Source: Arabidopsis thaliana (Eukaryota > Streptophyta > Magnoliopsida > Brassicales > Brassicaceae). Taken from it: a DNA stretch of 64,000 bases. The translations under genes were made by a program, and so were the position numbers. Below are positions 36,693 through 48,919 of the stretch, one piece after another. The stretch's first letter is position 1. Every line of letters begins with the position of its first letter. The DNA lies in assembly GCF_000001735.4 (NCBI RefSeq), contig NC_003070.9, positions 21,251,971 to 21,315,970 of the forward strand, given 5' to 3'. The notes under the pieces are model-generated. The model had not been told where the DNA came from. It did not search any database and saw only the letters and a program-made list of their open reading frames with translations.

Positions 36693-36939
36693 TTTTTATT
36701 TTGAGTGTTGGTAAGTTCTTAAAATTACTTATTGTGTTTTATGTATCGTCTTTGAATTTGAACAGTTTTCCATCATGTTACCGTTTTCAGTAAACTTTAG
36801 TATTGATAAAAAACCTTAAAAAAACAAGATAGCATGAAAGATATGAAGTCAACTTTCTTTCTACTCCTCTTCATAAGTTTAAATTTGATTAAAAAGCTTC
36901 TCTTGAATCATCAACATGCATAAAGTGTTATAATACAAA

Positions 36940-37024
36940 CCGACCTTAGCTCAGTTGGTAGAGCGGAGGACTGTAGTTGACGCAGATAATCCTTAGGTCA
37001 CTGGTTCGAATCCGGTAGGTCGGA
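36940..37024 (+). tRNA. tRNA-Tyr(GTA), unit 14 first Tyr, consensus exons
   Basis: Block B intron. One A is missing from the upstream ATACAAAA run compared with other units. Confidence 0.96.
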
Positions 37025-37397
37025 TCATTAAAATTGAAAGTTTTTTTTTTCCATTTCGTTTCAAAGTGCTTAGACAAGAGTATAACTACAAACTCTTTTT
37101 CTATGAGAAATTGGTTTAAGAGAATTGCATAGCTATTGATTGTATTATCAGAAATGAGTGGGAAATCTCTAAGTAATTTTCACTGTAATTTAAACCGTTT
37201 AAGGGTAAACCCTCATTTTCGTATATTTACGAGATTTAGGCAAGATATTAAGTGTTTTTCTAATATAATGTTTTTATAAATTCAAACTTTGTTTACAAAT
37301 TTGTAATAGAGACTCACTATGAGTATGCTAACTTAATACAAATCATTTTGCTGATAGAATATTTAGATCAGTACACATGCATGAAATAGAATACAAT

Positions 37398-37482
37398 CCG
37401 ACCTTAGCTCAGTTGGTAGAGCGGAGGACTGTAGTAGACGCAGATTATCCTTAGGTCACTGGTTCGAATCCGGTAGGTCGGA
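37398..37482 (+). tRNA. tRNA-Tyr(GTA), unit 14 second Tyr, consensus
   Basis: Consensus exons and intron. Confidence 0.97.
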
Positions 37483-38141
37483 ATTTGCTCCCACATGAGA
37501 GCTTTTTATTTTTCTTTCGTTGTGACATTAAGATTTTTAAATTTTATAATAAACGGTTATATGGTGGTCGACAATTAAACATACCGAAAAGTTTTGCTCG
37601 AATTTTTAAACGATCCGTATGTTTAGCTTTTTTCAATATTGATACGATGAAAAATGATTTAAAAGTGACTAAAAACTATGAGTTTTCTAATTTTCTTTGG
37701 TCAAACAAACATTTAGTTTTAGAGTTTTAAAAAGAACAAAAAATGTATGCATAATTATATTCAAATGCTTGTGGGTTGTGCCTATAAGTTGTCAACGTTC
37801 ATACGAGGGTGGTGAAATACCTTTTCCAACTTTGTTGCACGATTTGTTTGGCTTTATTTTCAAGAATATAAACAATCATAGCACACTCTCAATATTACAT
37901 GCATAAATATATCATCAAAGTTGCTCTTTAGAAATAATTTATTTTTTGAATTGAGAAAATATTATAAAAATTCAAAAAAATCAAGACAGCCAAATAGGTT
38001 TATGGTTCTGATCTTTTTTATTGTGTTCATAAACTATTTCATCCTTGGAATCTTCTACTTCTCACTCATGATCAAAATTTAGGATAGAGAATGGTATACG
38101 GTTTAGTCTATTTTGAAATAAAAGTTTAGTTTAGAGAAAAA

Positions 38142-38223
38142 GTGGAAGTGCCGGAGTGGTTATCGGGAATGACTAGAAATCATGGGGGCTTTGCCCGCGC
38201 AGGTTTGAATCTTGCCGTTTACG
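38142..38223 (+). tRNA. tRNA-Ser(AGA), unit 15, degenerate
   Basis: Six changes or more: A6 (acceptor mismatch), C to A before the anticodon stem, T to G after it (CATGGGGGC), T-loop and T-stem C to T (GGTTTGAATCT, which removes C56 and weakens the B box), and an acceptor C to T. The AGA anticodon remains. Likely a tRNA pseudogene. Confidence 0.8.
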
Positions 38224-38474
38224 TTTTTATTTTGAGTGTTGGTAAGTTTTTAAAATAACTTATTGTGTTTTATGGATCGTTTTTCAATTTGAACGGTTTT
38301 CCATCATGTTACCGTTTTCAGTAAAATTTAGTATTGATAAAAAACTTTTAAAAAACAAGACAGCATGAAAGATATGAAGTCAACTTTTTTTCTATTCCTC
38401 TTCTTGATAAGTTTAAATTTGATTAAAAAGCTTTTTTTGAATCATCAACATGCATAAAGTGTTATAATACAAAA

Positions 38475-38559
38475 CCGACCTTAGCTCAGTTGGTAGAGCG
38501 GAGGACTGTAGTTGACGCAGATAATCCTTAGGTCATTGGTTCGAATCCGGTAGGTCGGA
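38475..38559 (+). tRNA. tRNA-Tyr(GTA), unit 15 first Tyr, T-stem wobble
   Basis: T stem ATTGG/CCGGT leaves a G-U wobble only; intron TTGACGCAGATA. Could be functional. Confidence 0.93.
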
Positions 38560-38932
38560 TCATAAAAGTTTAAAGATTTTTTTTTTCATTTCGTTTCAAA
38601 GAGTTTAGAGAAGAGTATAACTACAAACTCGTTTTTCTATGAGAAATTGTTTAAGAGAATTGCATAGCTATTGACTGTATTATCAGAAATGAGTGGGAAA
38701 TCTCGAAGGAATTTTCACTGTATTTTAAACCGTTCAAGAGTAAACCCTCATTTTCGTATATTTACGAGATTTAGGCAAGATATTATGAGTTTTTCTAATA
38801 TAATGTTTTTATAAATTCAAACTTTGTTTTCAAATTTTTAATAGAGACTCACTATGAGTATGCTAACTTAATACAAATCATTGTGCTGATAGAATATTTT
38901 GATCAGTACACATGCATGAAATAGAATACAAT

Positions 38933-39017
38933 CCGACTTTAGCTCAGTTGGTAGAGCGGAGGACAGTAGAAGACGCAGATTATCCTTAGGTCACTGGTTC
39001 GAATCCGGTAGGTCGGA
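38933..39017 (+). tRNA. tRNA-Tyr(GTA), unit 15 second Tyr, U33 lost
   Basis: Reads GGACAGTAG where the consensus has GGACTGTAG, so the near-universal U33 is A. C6 is T (wobble with G67). The intron starts AAG instead of TAG. Likely non-functional. Confidence 0.85.
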
Positions 39018-39490
39018 ATTTGCTCCCACATGAGAGCTTTTTATTTTTCTTTTGTTGTAACATTAAGGTGTTTGAATTTTATAATAAACGGTTATATGCA
39101 TAATTATATTCAAATGCTTGTGGGTTGTGCCTATAAGTTGTCAACGTTCATACAAGGGTAGTGAAATACCTTTTGGGACTCTGTTGCATGATTTGTTTGG
39201 CTTTATTTTCAAGAATATAAACAATCATAGCACAATCTCAATATTACATGCATAAATATATCATCAAAGTTGCTCTTTAGAAATAATTTATTTTTTGAAT
39301 TGAGAAAATATTATAAAAATTTTAAAAAATCAAGACAGCCAAATAGGTTTATGGTTCTAATCTTTTTTATTGTGTTCATAAACTATTTCATCCTTGGAAT
39401 CTTCTACTTCTCACTCATGATCAAAATTTAGGATAGAGAATGGTATATGGTTTAGTCTATTTTGAAATAAAAGTTTAGTTTAGAGAAAAA

Positions 39491-39572
39491 GTGGACGTGC
39501 CGGAGTGGTTATCGGGCATGACTAGAAATCATGTGGGCTTTGCCCGCGCAGGTTCGAATCCTGCCGTTCACG
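39491..39572 (+). tRNA. tRNA-Ser(AGA), unit 16, consensus
   Basis: Identical to the unit 2 reference. Confidence 0.97.
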
Positions 39573-39820
39573 TTTTTATTTTGAGTGTTGGTAAGTTTTT
39601 AAAATTACTTATTGTGTTTTATGTATCGTCTTTGAATTTGAACAGTTTTCCATCATGTTACCGTTTTCAGTAAACTTTAGTATTGATAAAAAACCTTAAA
39701 AAAACAAGATAGCATGAAAGATATGAAGTCAACTTTCTTTCTACTCCTCTTCAAAAGTTTAAATTTGATTAAAAAGCTTCTCTTGAATCATCAACATGCA
39801 TAAAGTGTTATAATACAAAA

Positions 39821-39905
39821 CCGACCTTAGCTCAGTTGGTAGAGCGGAGGACTGTAGTTGACGCAGATAATCCTTAGGTCACTGGTTCGAATTCGGTAGG
39901 TCGGA
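39821..39905 (+). tRNA. tRNA-Tyr(GTA), unit 16 first Tyr, B-box variant
   Basis: T arm reads TTCGAATTCGGT: one C to T at the T-stem base next to the loop, giving a G-U pair and a changed last B-box base. Confidence 0.9.
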
Positions 39906-40277
39906 TCATTAAAATTGAAAGTTGTTTTTTCCATTTCGTTTCAAAGTGCTTAGACAAGAGTATAACTACAAACTCTTTTTCTATGAGAAATTGGTTTAAG
40001 AGAATTGCATAGCTATTGATCGTATTATCAGAAATGAGTGGGAAATCTCTAAGTAATTTTCACTGTAATTTAAACCGTTTAAGGGTAAACTCTCATTTTC
40101 GTATATTTACGAGATTTAGGCAAGATATTAAGTGTTTTTCTAATATAATGTTTTTATAAATTCAAACTTTGTTTACAAATTTGTAATAGAGACTCACTAT
40201 GAGTATGCTAACTTAATACAAATCATTTTGCTGATAGAATATTTAGATCAGTACACATGCATGAAATATAATACAAT

Positions 40278-40362
40278 CCGACCTTAGCTCAGTTGGTAGA
40301 GCGGAGGACTGTAGTAGACGCAGATTATCCTTAGGTCACTGGTTCGAATCCGGTAGGTCGGA
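40278..40362 (+). tRNA. tRNA-Tyr(GTA), unit 16 second Tyr, consensus
   Basis: Consensus exons and intron. Confidence 0.97.
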
Positions 40363-41021
40363 ATTTGCTCCCACATGAGAGCTTTTTATTTTTCTTTTGT
40401 TGTGACATTAAGGTTTTTAAATTTTATAATAAACGGTTATATGGTGGTCGACAATTAAACATACCGAAAAGTTTTGCTCGAATTCTTAAACGATCCGTAT
40501 GTTTAGCTTTTTTCAATATTGATACGATGAAAAATGATTTAAAAGTGACTAAAAACTATGAGTTTTCTAATTTTCTTTGGTCAAACAAACATTTAGTTTT
40601 AGAGTTTTAAAAAGAACAAAAAATGTATGCATAATTATATTCAAATGCTTGTGGGTTGTGCCTATAAGTTGTCAACGTTCATACGAGGGTGGTGAAATAC
40701 CTTTTCCAACTTTGTTGCACGATTTGTTTGGCTTTATTTTCAAGAATATAAACAATCATAGCACACTCTCAATATTACATGCATAAATATATCATCAAAG
40801 TTGCTCTTTAGAAATAATTTATTTTTTGAATTGAGAAAATATTATAAAAATTCAAAAAAATCAAGACAGCCAAATAGGTTTATGGTTCTGATCTTTTTTA
40901 TTGTGTTCATAAACTATTTCATCCTTGGAATCTTCTACTTCTCACTCATGATCAAAATTTAGGATAGAGAATGGTATACGGTTTAGTCTATTTTGAAATA
41001 AAAGTTTAGTTTAGAGAAAAA

Positions 41022-41103
41022 GTGGAAGTGCCGGAGTGGTTATCGGGAATGACTAGAAATCATGGGGGCTTTGCCCGCGCAGGTTTGAATCTTGCCGTTT
41101 ACG
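41022..41103 (+). tRNA. tRNA-Ser(AGA), unit 17, degenerate
   Basis: Same set of changes as unit 15, including A6. Confidence 0.8.
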
Positions 41104-41354
41104 TTTTTATTTTGAGTGTTGGTAAGTTTTTAAAATAACTTATTGTGTTTTATGGATCGTTTTTCAATTTGAACGGTTTTCCATCATGTTACCGTTTTCA
41201 GTAAAATTTAGTATTGATAAAAAACTTTTAAAAAACAAGACAGCATGAAAGATATGAAGTCAACTTTTTTTCTATTCCTCTTCTTGATAAGTTTAAATTT
41301 GATTAAAAAGCTTTTTTTGAATCATCAACATGCATAAAGTGTTATAATACAAAA

Positions 41355-41439
41355 CCGACCTTAGCTCAGTTGGTAGAGCGGAGGACTGTAGTTGACGCAG
41401 ATAATCCTTAGGTCATTGGTTCGAATCCGGTAGGTCGGA
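41355..41439 (+). tRNA. tRNA-Tyr(GTA), unit 17 first Tyr, T-stem wobble
   Basis: ATTGG/CCGGT, as in unit 15. Confidence 0.93.
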
Positions 41440-41812
41440 TCATAAAAGTTTAAAGATTTTTTTTTTCATTTCGTTTCAAAGAGTTTAGAGAAGAGTATAA
41501 CTACAAACTCGTTTTTCTATGAGAAATTGTTTAAGAGAATTGCATAGCTATTGACTGTATTATCAGAAATGAGTGGGAAATCTCGAAGGAATTTTCACTG
41601 TATTTTAAACCGTTCAAGAGTAAACCCTCATTTTCGTATATTTACGAGATTTAGGCAAGATATTATGAGTTTTTCTAATATAATGTTTTTATAAATTCAA
41701 ACTTTGTTTTCAAATTTTTAATAGAGACTCACTATGAGTATGCTAACTTAATACAAATCATTGTGCTGATAGAATATTTTGATCAGTACACATGCATGAA
41801 ATAGAATACAAT

Positions 41813-41897
41813 CCGACTTTAGCTCAGTTGGTAGAGCGGAGGACAGTAGAAGACGCAGATTATCCTTAGGTCACTGGTTCGAATCCGGTAGGTCGGA
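41813..41897 (+). tRNA. tRNA-Tyr(GTA), unit 17 second Tyr, U33 lost
   Basis: Same A33, T6 and intron change as unit 15. Confidence 0.85.
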
Positions 41898-42370
41898 ATT
41901 TGCTCCCACATGAGAGCTTTTTATTTTTCTTTTGTTGTAACATTAAGGTGTTTGAATTTTATAATAAACGGTTATATGCATAATTATATTCAAATGCTTG
42001 TGGGTTGTGCCTATAAGTTGTCAACGTTCATACAAGGGTAGTGAAATACCTTTTGGGACTCTGTTGCATGATTTGTTTGGCTTTATTTTCAAGAATATAA
42101 ACAATCATAGCACAATCTCAATATTACATGCATAAATATATCATCAAAGTTGCTCTTTAGAAATAATTTATTTTTTGAATTGAGAAAATATTATAAAAAT
42201 TTTAAAAAATCAAGACAGCCAAATAGGTTTATGGTTCTAATCTTTTTTATTGTGTTCATAAACTATTTCATCCTTGGAATCTTCTACTTCTCACTCATGA
42301 TCAAAATTTAGGATAGAGAATGGTATATGGTTTAGTCTATTTTGAAATAAAAGTTTAGTTTAGAGAAAAA

Positions 42371-42452
42371 GTGGACGTGCCGGAGTGGTTATCGGGCATG
42401 ACTAGAAATCATGTGGGCTTTGCCCGCGCAGGTTCGAATCCTGCCGTTCACG
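42371..42452 (+). tRNA. tRNA-Ser(AGA), unit 18, consensus
   Basis: Identical to the unit 2 reference. Confidence 0.97.
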
Positions 42453-42700
42453 TTTTTATTTTGAGTGTTGGTAAGTTTTTAAAATTACTTATTGTGTTTT
42501 ATGTATCGTCTTTGAATTTGAACAGTTTTCCATCATGTTACCGTTTTCAGTAAACTTTAGTATTGATAAAAAACCTTAAAAAAACAAGATAGCATGAAAG
42601 ATATGAAGTCAACTTTCTTTCTACTCCTCTTCAAAAGTTTAAATTTGATTAAAAAGCTTCTCTTGAATCATCAACATGCATAAAGTGTTATAATACAAAA

Positions 42701-42785
42701 CCGACCTTAGCTCAGTTGGTAGAGCGGAGGACTGTAGTTGACGCAGATAATCCTTAGGTCACTGGTTCGAATTCGGTAGGTCGGA
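42701..42785 (+). tRNA. tRNA-Tyr(GTA), unit 18 first Tyr, B-box variant
   Basis: Same T-stem C to T as unit 16. Confidence 0.9.
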
Positions 42786-43157
42786 TCATTAAAATTGAAA
42801 GTTGTTTTTTCCATTTCGTTTCAAAGTGCTTAGACAAGAGTATAACTACAAACTCTTTTTCTATGAGAAATTGGTTTAAGAGAATTGCATAGCTATTGAT
42901 CGTATTATCAGAAATGAGTGGGAAATCTCTAAGTAATTTTCACTGTAATTTAAACCGTTTAAGGGTAAACTCTCATTTTCGTATATTTACGAGATTTAGG
43001 CAAGATATTAAGTGTTTTTCTAATATAATGTTTTTATAAATTCAAACTTTGTTTACAAATTTGTAATAGAGACTCACTATGAGTATGCTAACTTAATACA
43101 AATCATTTTGCTGATAGAATATTTAGATCAGTACACATGCATGAAATATAATACAAT

Positions 43158-43242
43158 CCGACCTTAGCTCAGTTGGTAGAGCGGAGGACTGTAGTAGACG
43201 CAGATTATCCTTAGGTCACTGGTTCGAATCCGGTAGGTCGGA
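43158..43242 (+). tRNA. tRNA-Tyr(GTA), unit 18 second Tyr, consensus
   Basis: Consensus exons and intron. Confidence 0.97.
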
Positions 43243-43901
43243 ATTTGCTCCCACATGAGAGCTTTTTATTTTTCTTTTGTTGTGACATTAAGGTTTTTAA
43301 ATTTTATAATAAACGGTTATATGGTGGTCGACAATTAAACATACCGAAAAGTTTTGCTCGAATTCTTAAACGATCCGTATGTTTAGCTTTTTTCAATATT
43401 GATACGATGAAAAATGATTTAAAAGTGACTAAAAACTATGAGTTTTCTAATTTTCTTTGGTCAAACAAACATTTAGTTTTAGAGTTTTAAAAAGAACAAA
43501 AAATGTATGCATAATTATATTCAAATGCTTGTGGGTTGTGCCTATAAGTTGTCAACGTTCATACGAGGGTGGTGAAATACCTTTTCCAACTTTGTTGCAC
43601 GATTTGTTTGGCTTTATTTTCAAGAATATAAACAATCATAGCACACTCTCAATATTACATGCATAAATATATCATCAAAGTTGCTCTTTAGAAATAATTT
43701 ATTTTTTGAATTGAGAAAATATTATAAAAATTCAAAAAAATCAAGACAGCCAAATAGGTTTATGGTTCTAATCTTTTTTATTGTGTTCATAAACTATTTC
43801 ATCCTTGGAATCTTCTACTTCTCACTCATGATCAAAATTTAGGATAGAGAATGGTATACGGTTTAGTCTATTTTGAAATAAAAGTTTAGTTTAGAGAAAA
43901 A

Positions 43902-43983
43902 GTGGACGTGCCGGAGTGGTTATCGGGAATGACTAGAAATCATGGGGGCTTTGCCCGCGCAGGTTTGAATCTTGCCGTTTACG
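43902..43983 (+). tRNA. tRNA-Ser(AGA), unit 19, degenerate
   Basis: Changes as in unit 15 except that position 6 is the consensus C. C56 and B-box damage remain. Confidence 0.8.
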
Positions 43984-44234
43984 TTTTTATTTTGAGTGTT
44001 GGTAAGTTTTTAAAATAACTTATTGTGTTTTATGGATCGTTTTTCAATTTGAACGGTTTTCCATCATGTTACCGTTTTCAGTAAAATTTAGTATTGATAA
44101 AAAACTTTTAAAAAACAAGACAGCATGAAAGATATGAAGTCAACTTTTTTTCTATTCCTCTTCTTGATAAGTTTAAATTTGATTAAAAAGCTTTTTTTGA
44201 ATCATCAACATGCATAAAGTGTTATAATACAAAA

Positions 44235-44319
44235 CCGACCTTAGCTCAGTTGGTAGAGCGGAGGACTGTAGTTGACGCAGATAATCCTTAGGTCATTGGT
44301 TCGAATCCGGTAGGTCGGA
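44235..44319 (+). tRNA. tRNA-Tyr(GTA), unit 19 first Tyr, T-stem wobble
   Basis: ATTGG/CCGGT. Confidence 0.93.
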
Positions 44320-44692
44320 TCATAAAAGTTTAAAGATTTTTTTTTTCATTTCGTTTCAAAGAGTTTAGAGAAGAGTATAACTACAAACTCGTTTTTCTAT
44401 GAGAAATTGTTTAAGAGAATTGCATAGCTATTGACTGTATTATCAGAAATGAGTGGGAAATCTCGAAGGAATTTTCACTGTATTTTAAACCGTTCAAGAG
44501 TAAACCCTCATTTTCGTATATTTACGAGATTTAGGCAAGATATTATGAGTTTTTCTAATATAATGTTTTTATAAATTCAAACTTTGTTTTCAAATTTTTA
44601 ATAGAGACTCACTATGAGTATGCTAACTTAATACAAATCATTGTGTTGATAGAATATTTTGATCAGTACACATGCATGAAATAGAATACAAT

Positions 44693-44777
44693 CCGACCTT
44701 AGCTCAGTTGGTAGAGCGGAGGACAGTAGAAGACGCAGATTATCCTTAGGTCACAGGTTCGAATCCGGTAGGTCGGA
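44693..44777 (+). tRNA. tRNA-Tyr(GTA), unit 19 second Tyr, U33 lost and T-stem mismatch
   Basis: A33 as in unit 15, with the consensus C6. T stem ACAGG/CCGGT adds an A-G mismatch. Confidence 0.83.
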
Positions 44778-45250
44778 ATTTGCTCCCACATGAGAGCTTT
44801 TTATTTTTCTTTTGTTGTGACATTAAGGTGTTTGAATTTTATAATAAACGGTTATATGCATAATTATATTCAAATGCTTGTGGGTTGTGCCTATAAGTTG
44901 TCAACGTTCATACAAGGGTAGTGAAATACCTTTTCCCACTCTGTTGCACGATTTGTTTGGCTTTATTTTCAAGAATATAAACAATCATAGCACAATCTCA
45001 ATATTACATGCATAAATATATCATCAAAGTTGCTCTTTAGAAATAATTTATTTTTTGAATTGAGAAAATATTATAAAAATTCTAAAAAATCAAGACAGCC
45101 AAATAGGTTTATGGTTCTAATCTTTTTTATTGTGTTCATAAACTATTTTATCCTTGGAATCTTCTACTTCTCACTCATGATCAAAATTTAGGATAAAGAA
45201 TGGTATACGGTTTAGTCTATTTTGAAATAAAAGTTTAGTTTAGAGAAAAA

Positions 45251-45332
45251 GTGGACGTGCCGGAGTGGTTATCGGGCATGACTAGAAATCATGTGGGCTT
45301 TGCCCGCGCAGGTTCGAATCCTGCCGTTCACG
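45251..45332 (+). tRNA. tRNA-Ser(AGA), unit 20, consensus
   Basis: Identical to the unit 2 reference. Confidence 0.97.
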
Positions 45333-45580
45333 TTTTTATTTTGAGTGTTGGTAAGTTCTTAAAATTACTTATTGTGTTTTATGTATTGTCTTTGAATTTG
45401 AACAGTTTTCCATCATGTTACCGTTTTCAGTAAACTTTAGTATTGATAAAAAACCTTAAAAAAACAAGATAGCATGAAAGATATGAAGTCAACTTTCTTT
45501 CTACTCCTCTTCATAAGTTTAAATTTGATTAAAAAGCTTCTCTTGAATCATCAACATGCATAAAGTGTTATAATACAAAA

Positions 45581-45665
45581 CCAACCTTAGCTCAGTTGGT
45601 AGAGCGGAGGACTGTAGTTGACGCAGATAATCCTTAGGTCACTGGTTCGAATTTGGTAGGTCGGA
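45581..45665 (+). tRNA. tRNA-Tyr(GTA), unit 20 first Tyr, degenerate
   Basis: Starts CCAACCT, so G3 is A and mispairs with C70. T arm ends TTTGGT instead of TCCGGT, which damages the B box. Confidence 0.85.
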
Positions 45666-46038
45666 TCATTAAAATTGAAAGTTTTTTTTTTCCATTTCGT
45701 TTCAAAGTGCTTAGACAAGAGTATAACTACAAACTCTTTTTCTATGAGAAATTGGTTTAAGAGAATTGCATAGCTATTGATCGTATTATCAGAAATGAGT
45801 GGGAAATCTCTAAGTAATTTTCACTGTAATTTAAACCGTTTAAGGGTAAACCCTCATTTTCGTATATTTACGAGATTTAGGCAAGATATTAAGTGTTTTT
45901 CTAATATAATGTTTTTATAAATTCAAACTTTGTTTACAAATTTGTAATAGAGACTCACTATGAGTATGCTAACTTAATACAAATCATTTTGCTGATAGAA
46001 TATTTAGATCAGTACACATGCATGAAATAGAATACAAT

Positions 46039-46123
46039 CCGACCTTAGCTCAGTTGGTAGAGCGGAGGACTGTAGTAGACGCAGATTATCCTTAGGTCAC
46101 TGGTTCGAATCCGGTAGGTCGGA
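46039..46123 (+). tRNA. tRNA-Tyr(GTA), unit 20 second Tyr, consensus
   Basis: Consensus exons and intron. Confidence 0.97.
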
Positions 46124-46782
46124 ATTTGCTCCCACATGAGAGCTTTTTATTTTTCTTTCGTTGTGACATTAAGGTTTTTAAATTTTATAATAAACGGTTA
46201 TATGGTGGTCGACAATTAAACATACCGAAAAGTTTTGCTCGAATTCTTAAACGATCCGTATGTTTAGCTTTTTTCAATATTGATACGATGAAAAATGATT
46301 TAAAAGTGACTAAAAACTATGAGTTTTCTAATTTTCTTTGGTCAAACAAACATTTAGTTTTAGAGTTTTAAAAAGAACAAAAAATGTATGCATAATTATA
46401 TTCAAATGCTTGTGGGTTGTGCCTATAAGTTGTCAACGTTCATACAAGGGTGGTGAAATACCTTTTCCAACTTTGTTGCACGATTTGTTTGGCTTTATTT
46501 TCAAGAATATAAACAATCATAGCACACTCTCAATATTACATGCATAAATATATCATCAAAGTTGCTCTTTAGAAATAATTTATTTTTTGAATTGAGAAAA
46601 TATTATAAAAATTCAAAAAAATCAAGACAGCCAAATAGGTTTATGGTTCTAATCTTTTTTATTGTGTTCATAAACTATTTCATCCTTGGAATCTTCTACT
46701 TCTCACTCATGATCAAAATTTAGGATAGAGAATGGTATACGGTTTAGTCTATTTTGAAATAAAAGTTTAGTTTAGAGAAAAA

Positions 46783-46864
46783 GTGGACGTGCCGGAGTGG
46801 TTATCGGGAATGACTAGAAATCATGGGGGCTTTGCCCGCGCAGGTTTGAATCTTGCCGTTTACG
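46783..46864 (+). tRNA. tRNA-Ser(AGA), unit 21, degenerate
   Basis: Same change set as unit 19. Confidence 0.8.
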
Positions 46865-47115
46865 TTTTTATTTTGAGTGTTGGTAAGTTTTTAAAATAAC
46901 TTATTGTGTTTTATGGATCGTTTTTCAATTTGAACGGTTTTCCATCATGTTACCGTTTTCAGTAAAATTTAGTATTGATAAAAAACTTTTAAAAAACAAG
47001 ACAGCATGAAAGATATGAAGTCAACTTTTTTTCTATTCCTCTTCTTGATAAGTTTAAATTTGATTAAAAAGCTTTTTTTGAATCATCAACATGCATAAAG
47101 TGTTATAATACAAAA

Positions 47116-47200
47116 CCGACCTTAGCTCAGTTGGTAGAGCGGAGGACTGTAGTTGACGCAGATAATCCTTAGGTCATTGGTTCGAATCCGGTAGGTCGGA
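47116..47200 (+). tRNA. tRNA-Tyr(GTA), unit 21 first Tyr, T-stem wobble
   Basis: ATTGG/CCGGT. Confidence 0.93.
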
Positions 47201-47573
47201 TCATAAAAGTTTAAAGATTTTTTTTTTCATTTCGTTTCAAAGAGTTTAGAGAAGAGTATAACTACAAACTCGTTTTTCTATGAGAAATTGTTTAAGAGAA
47301 TTGCATAGCTATTGACTGTATTATCAGAAATGAGTGGGAAATCTCGAAGGAATTTTCACTGTATTTTAAACCGTTCAAGAGTAAACCCTCATTTTCGTAT
47401 ATTTACGAGATTTAGGCAAGATATTATGAGTTTTTCTAATATAATGTTTTTATAAATTCAAACTTTGTTTTCAAATTTTTAATAGAGACTCACTATGAGT
47501 ATGCTAACTTAATACAAATCATTGTGTTGATAGAATATTTTGATCAGTACACATGCATGAAATAGAATACAAT

Positions 47574-47658
47574 CCGACCTTAGCTCAGTTGGTAGAGCGG
47601 AGGACAGTAGAAGACGCAGATTATCCTTAGGTCACAGGTTCGAATCCGGTAGGTCGGA
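47574..47658 (+). tRNA. tRNA-Tyr(GTA), unit 21 second Tyr, U33 lost and T-stem mismatch
   Basis: Same A33 and ACAGG stem as unit 19. Confidence 0.83.
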
Positions 47659-48131
47659 ATTTGCTCCCACATGAGAGCTTTTTATTTTTCTTTTGTTGTG
47701 ACATTAAGGTGTTTGAATTTTATAATAAACGGTTATATGCATAATTATATTCAAATGCTTGTGGGTTGTGCCTATAAGTTGTCAACGTTCATACAAGGGT
47801 AGTGAAATACCTTTTCCCACTCTGTTGCACGATTTGTTTGGCTTTATTTTCAAGAATATAAACAATCATAGCACAATCTCAATATTACATGCATAAATAT
47901 ATCATCAAAGTTGCTCTTTAGAAATAATTTATTTTTTGAATTGAGAAAATATTATAAAAATTCTAAAAAATCAAGACAGCCAAATAGGTTTATGGTTCTA
48001 ATCTTTTTTATTGTGTTCATAAACTATTTTATCCTTGGAATCTTCTACTTCTCACTCATGATCAAAATTTAGGATAAAGAATGGTATACGGTTTAGTCTA
48101 TTTTGAAATAAAAGTTTAGTTTAGAGAAAAA

Positions 48132-48213
48132 GTGGACGTGCCGGAGTGGTTATCGGGCATGACTAGAAATCATGTGGGCTTTGCCCGCGCAGGTTCGAAT
48201 CCTGCCGTTCACG
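48132..48213 (+). tRNA. tRNA-Ser(AGA), unit 22, consensus
   Basis: Identical to the unit 2 reference; last fully consensus Ser in the array. Confidence 0.97.
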
Positions 48214-48461
48214 TTTTTATTTTGAGTGTTGGTAAGTTCTTAAAATTACTTATTGTGTTTTATGTATTGTCTTTGAATTTGAACAGTTTTCCATCATGTT
48301 ACCGTTTTCAGTAAACTTTAGTATTGATAAAAAACCTTAAAAAAACAAGATAGCATGAAAGATATGAAGTCAACTTTCTTTCTACTCCTCTTCATAAGTT
48401 TAAATTTGATTAAAAAGCTTCTCTTGAATCATCAACATGCATAAAGTGTTATAATACAAAA

Positions 48462-48546
48462 CCAACCTTAGCTCAGTTGGTAGAGCGGAGGACTGTAGTT
48501 GACGCAGATAATCCTTAGGTCACTGGTTCGAATTTGGTAGGTCGGA
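48462..48546 (+). tRNA. tRNA-Tyr(GTA), unit 22 first Tyr, degenerate
   Basis: Same A3 and TTTGGT changes as unit 20. Confidence 0.85.
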
Positions 48547-48919
48547 TCATTAAAATTGAAAGTTTTTTTTTTCCATTTCGTTTCAAAGTGCTTAGACAAG
48601 AGTATAACTACAAACTCTTTTTCTATGAGAAATTGGTTTAAGAGAATTGCATAGCTATTGATCGTATTATCAGAAATGAGTGGGAAATCTCTAAGTAATT
48701 TTCACTGTAATTTAAACCGTTTAAGGGTAAACCCTCATTTTCGTATATTTACGAGATTTAGGCAAGATATTAAGTGTTTTTCTAATATAATGTTTTTATA
48801 AATTCAAACTTTGTTTACAAATTTGTAATAGAGACTCACTATGAGTATGCTAACTTAATACAAATCATTTTGCTGATAGAATATTTAGATCAGTACACAT
48901 GCATGAAATAGAATACAAT

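Larger units (their letters stand above)
27420..38141 (+). repeat. array block B: units 8-14
   Basis: Seven monomers of 1531-1533 bp in a row, with consensus Ser in units 9-14 and consensus exons in every first Tyr. The first-Tyr intron ends in CAGATA rather than CAGATT. This is the most intact block; its only damaged genes are Ser of unit 8 and the second Tyr of unit 9. Confidence 0.85.

Noticed and set aside
28952-48314. Repeated 60-codon frame starting MDVPEWLSGMTRNHVGF
   Set aside because: It is a translation of the tRNA-Ser gene and its flank, not a protein gene.
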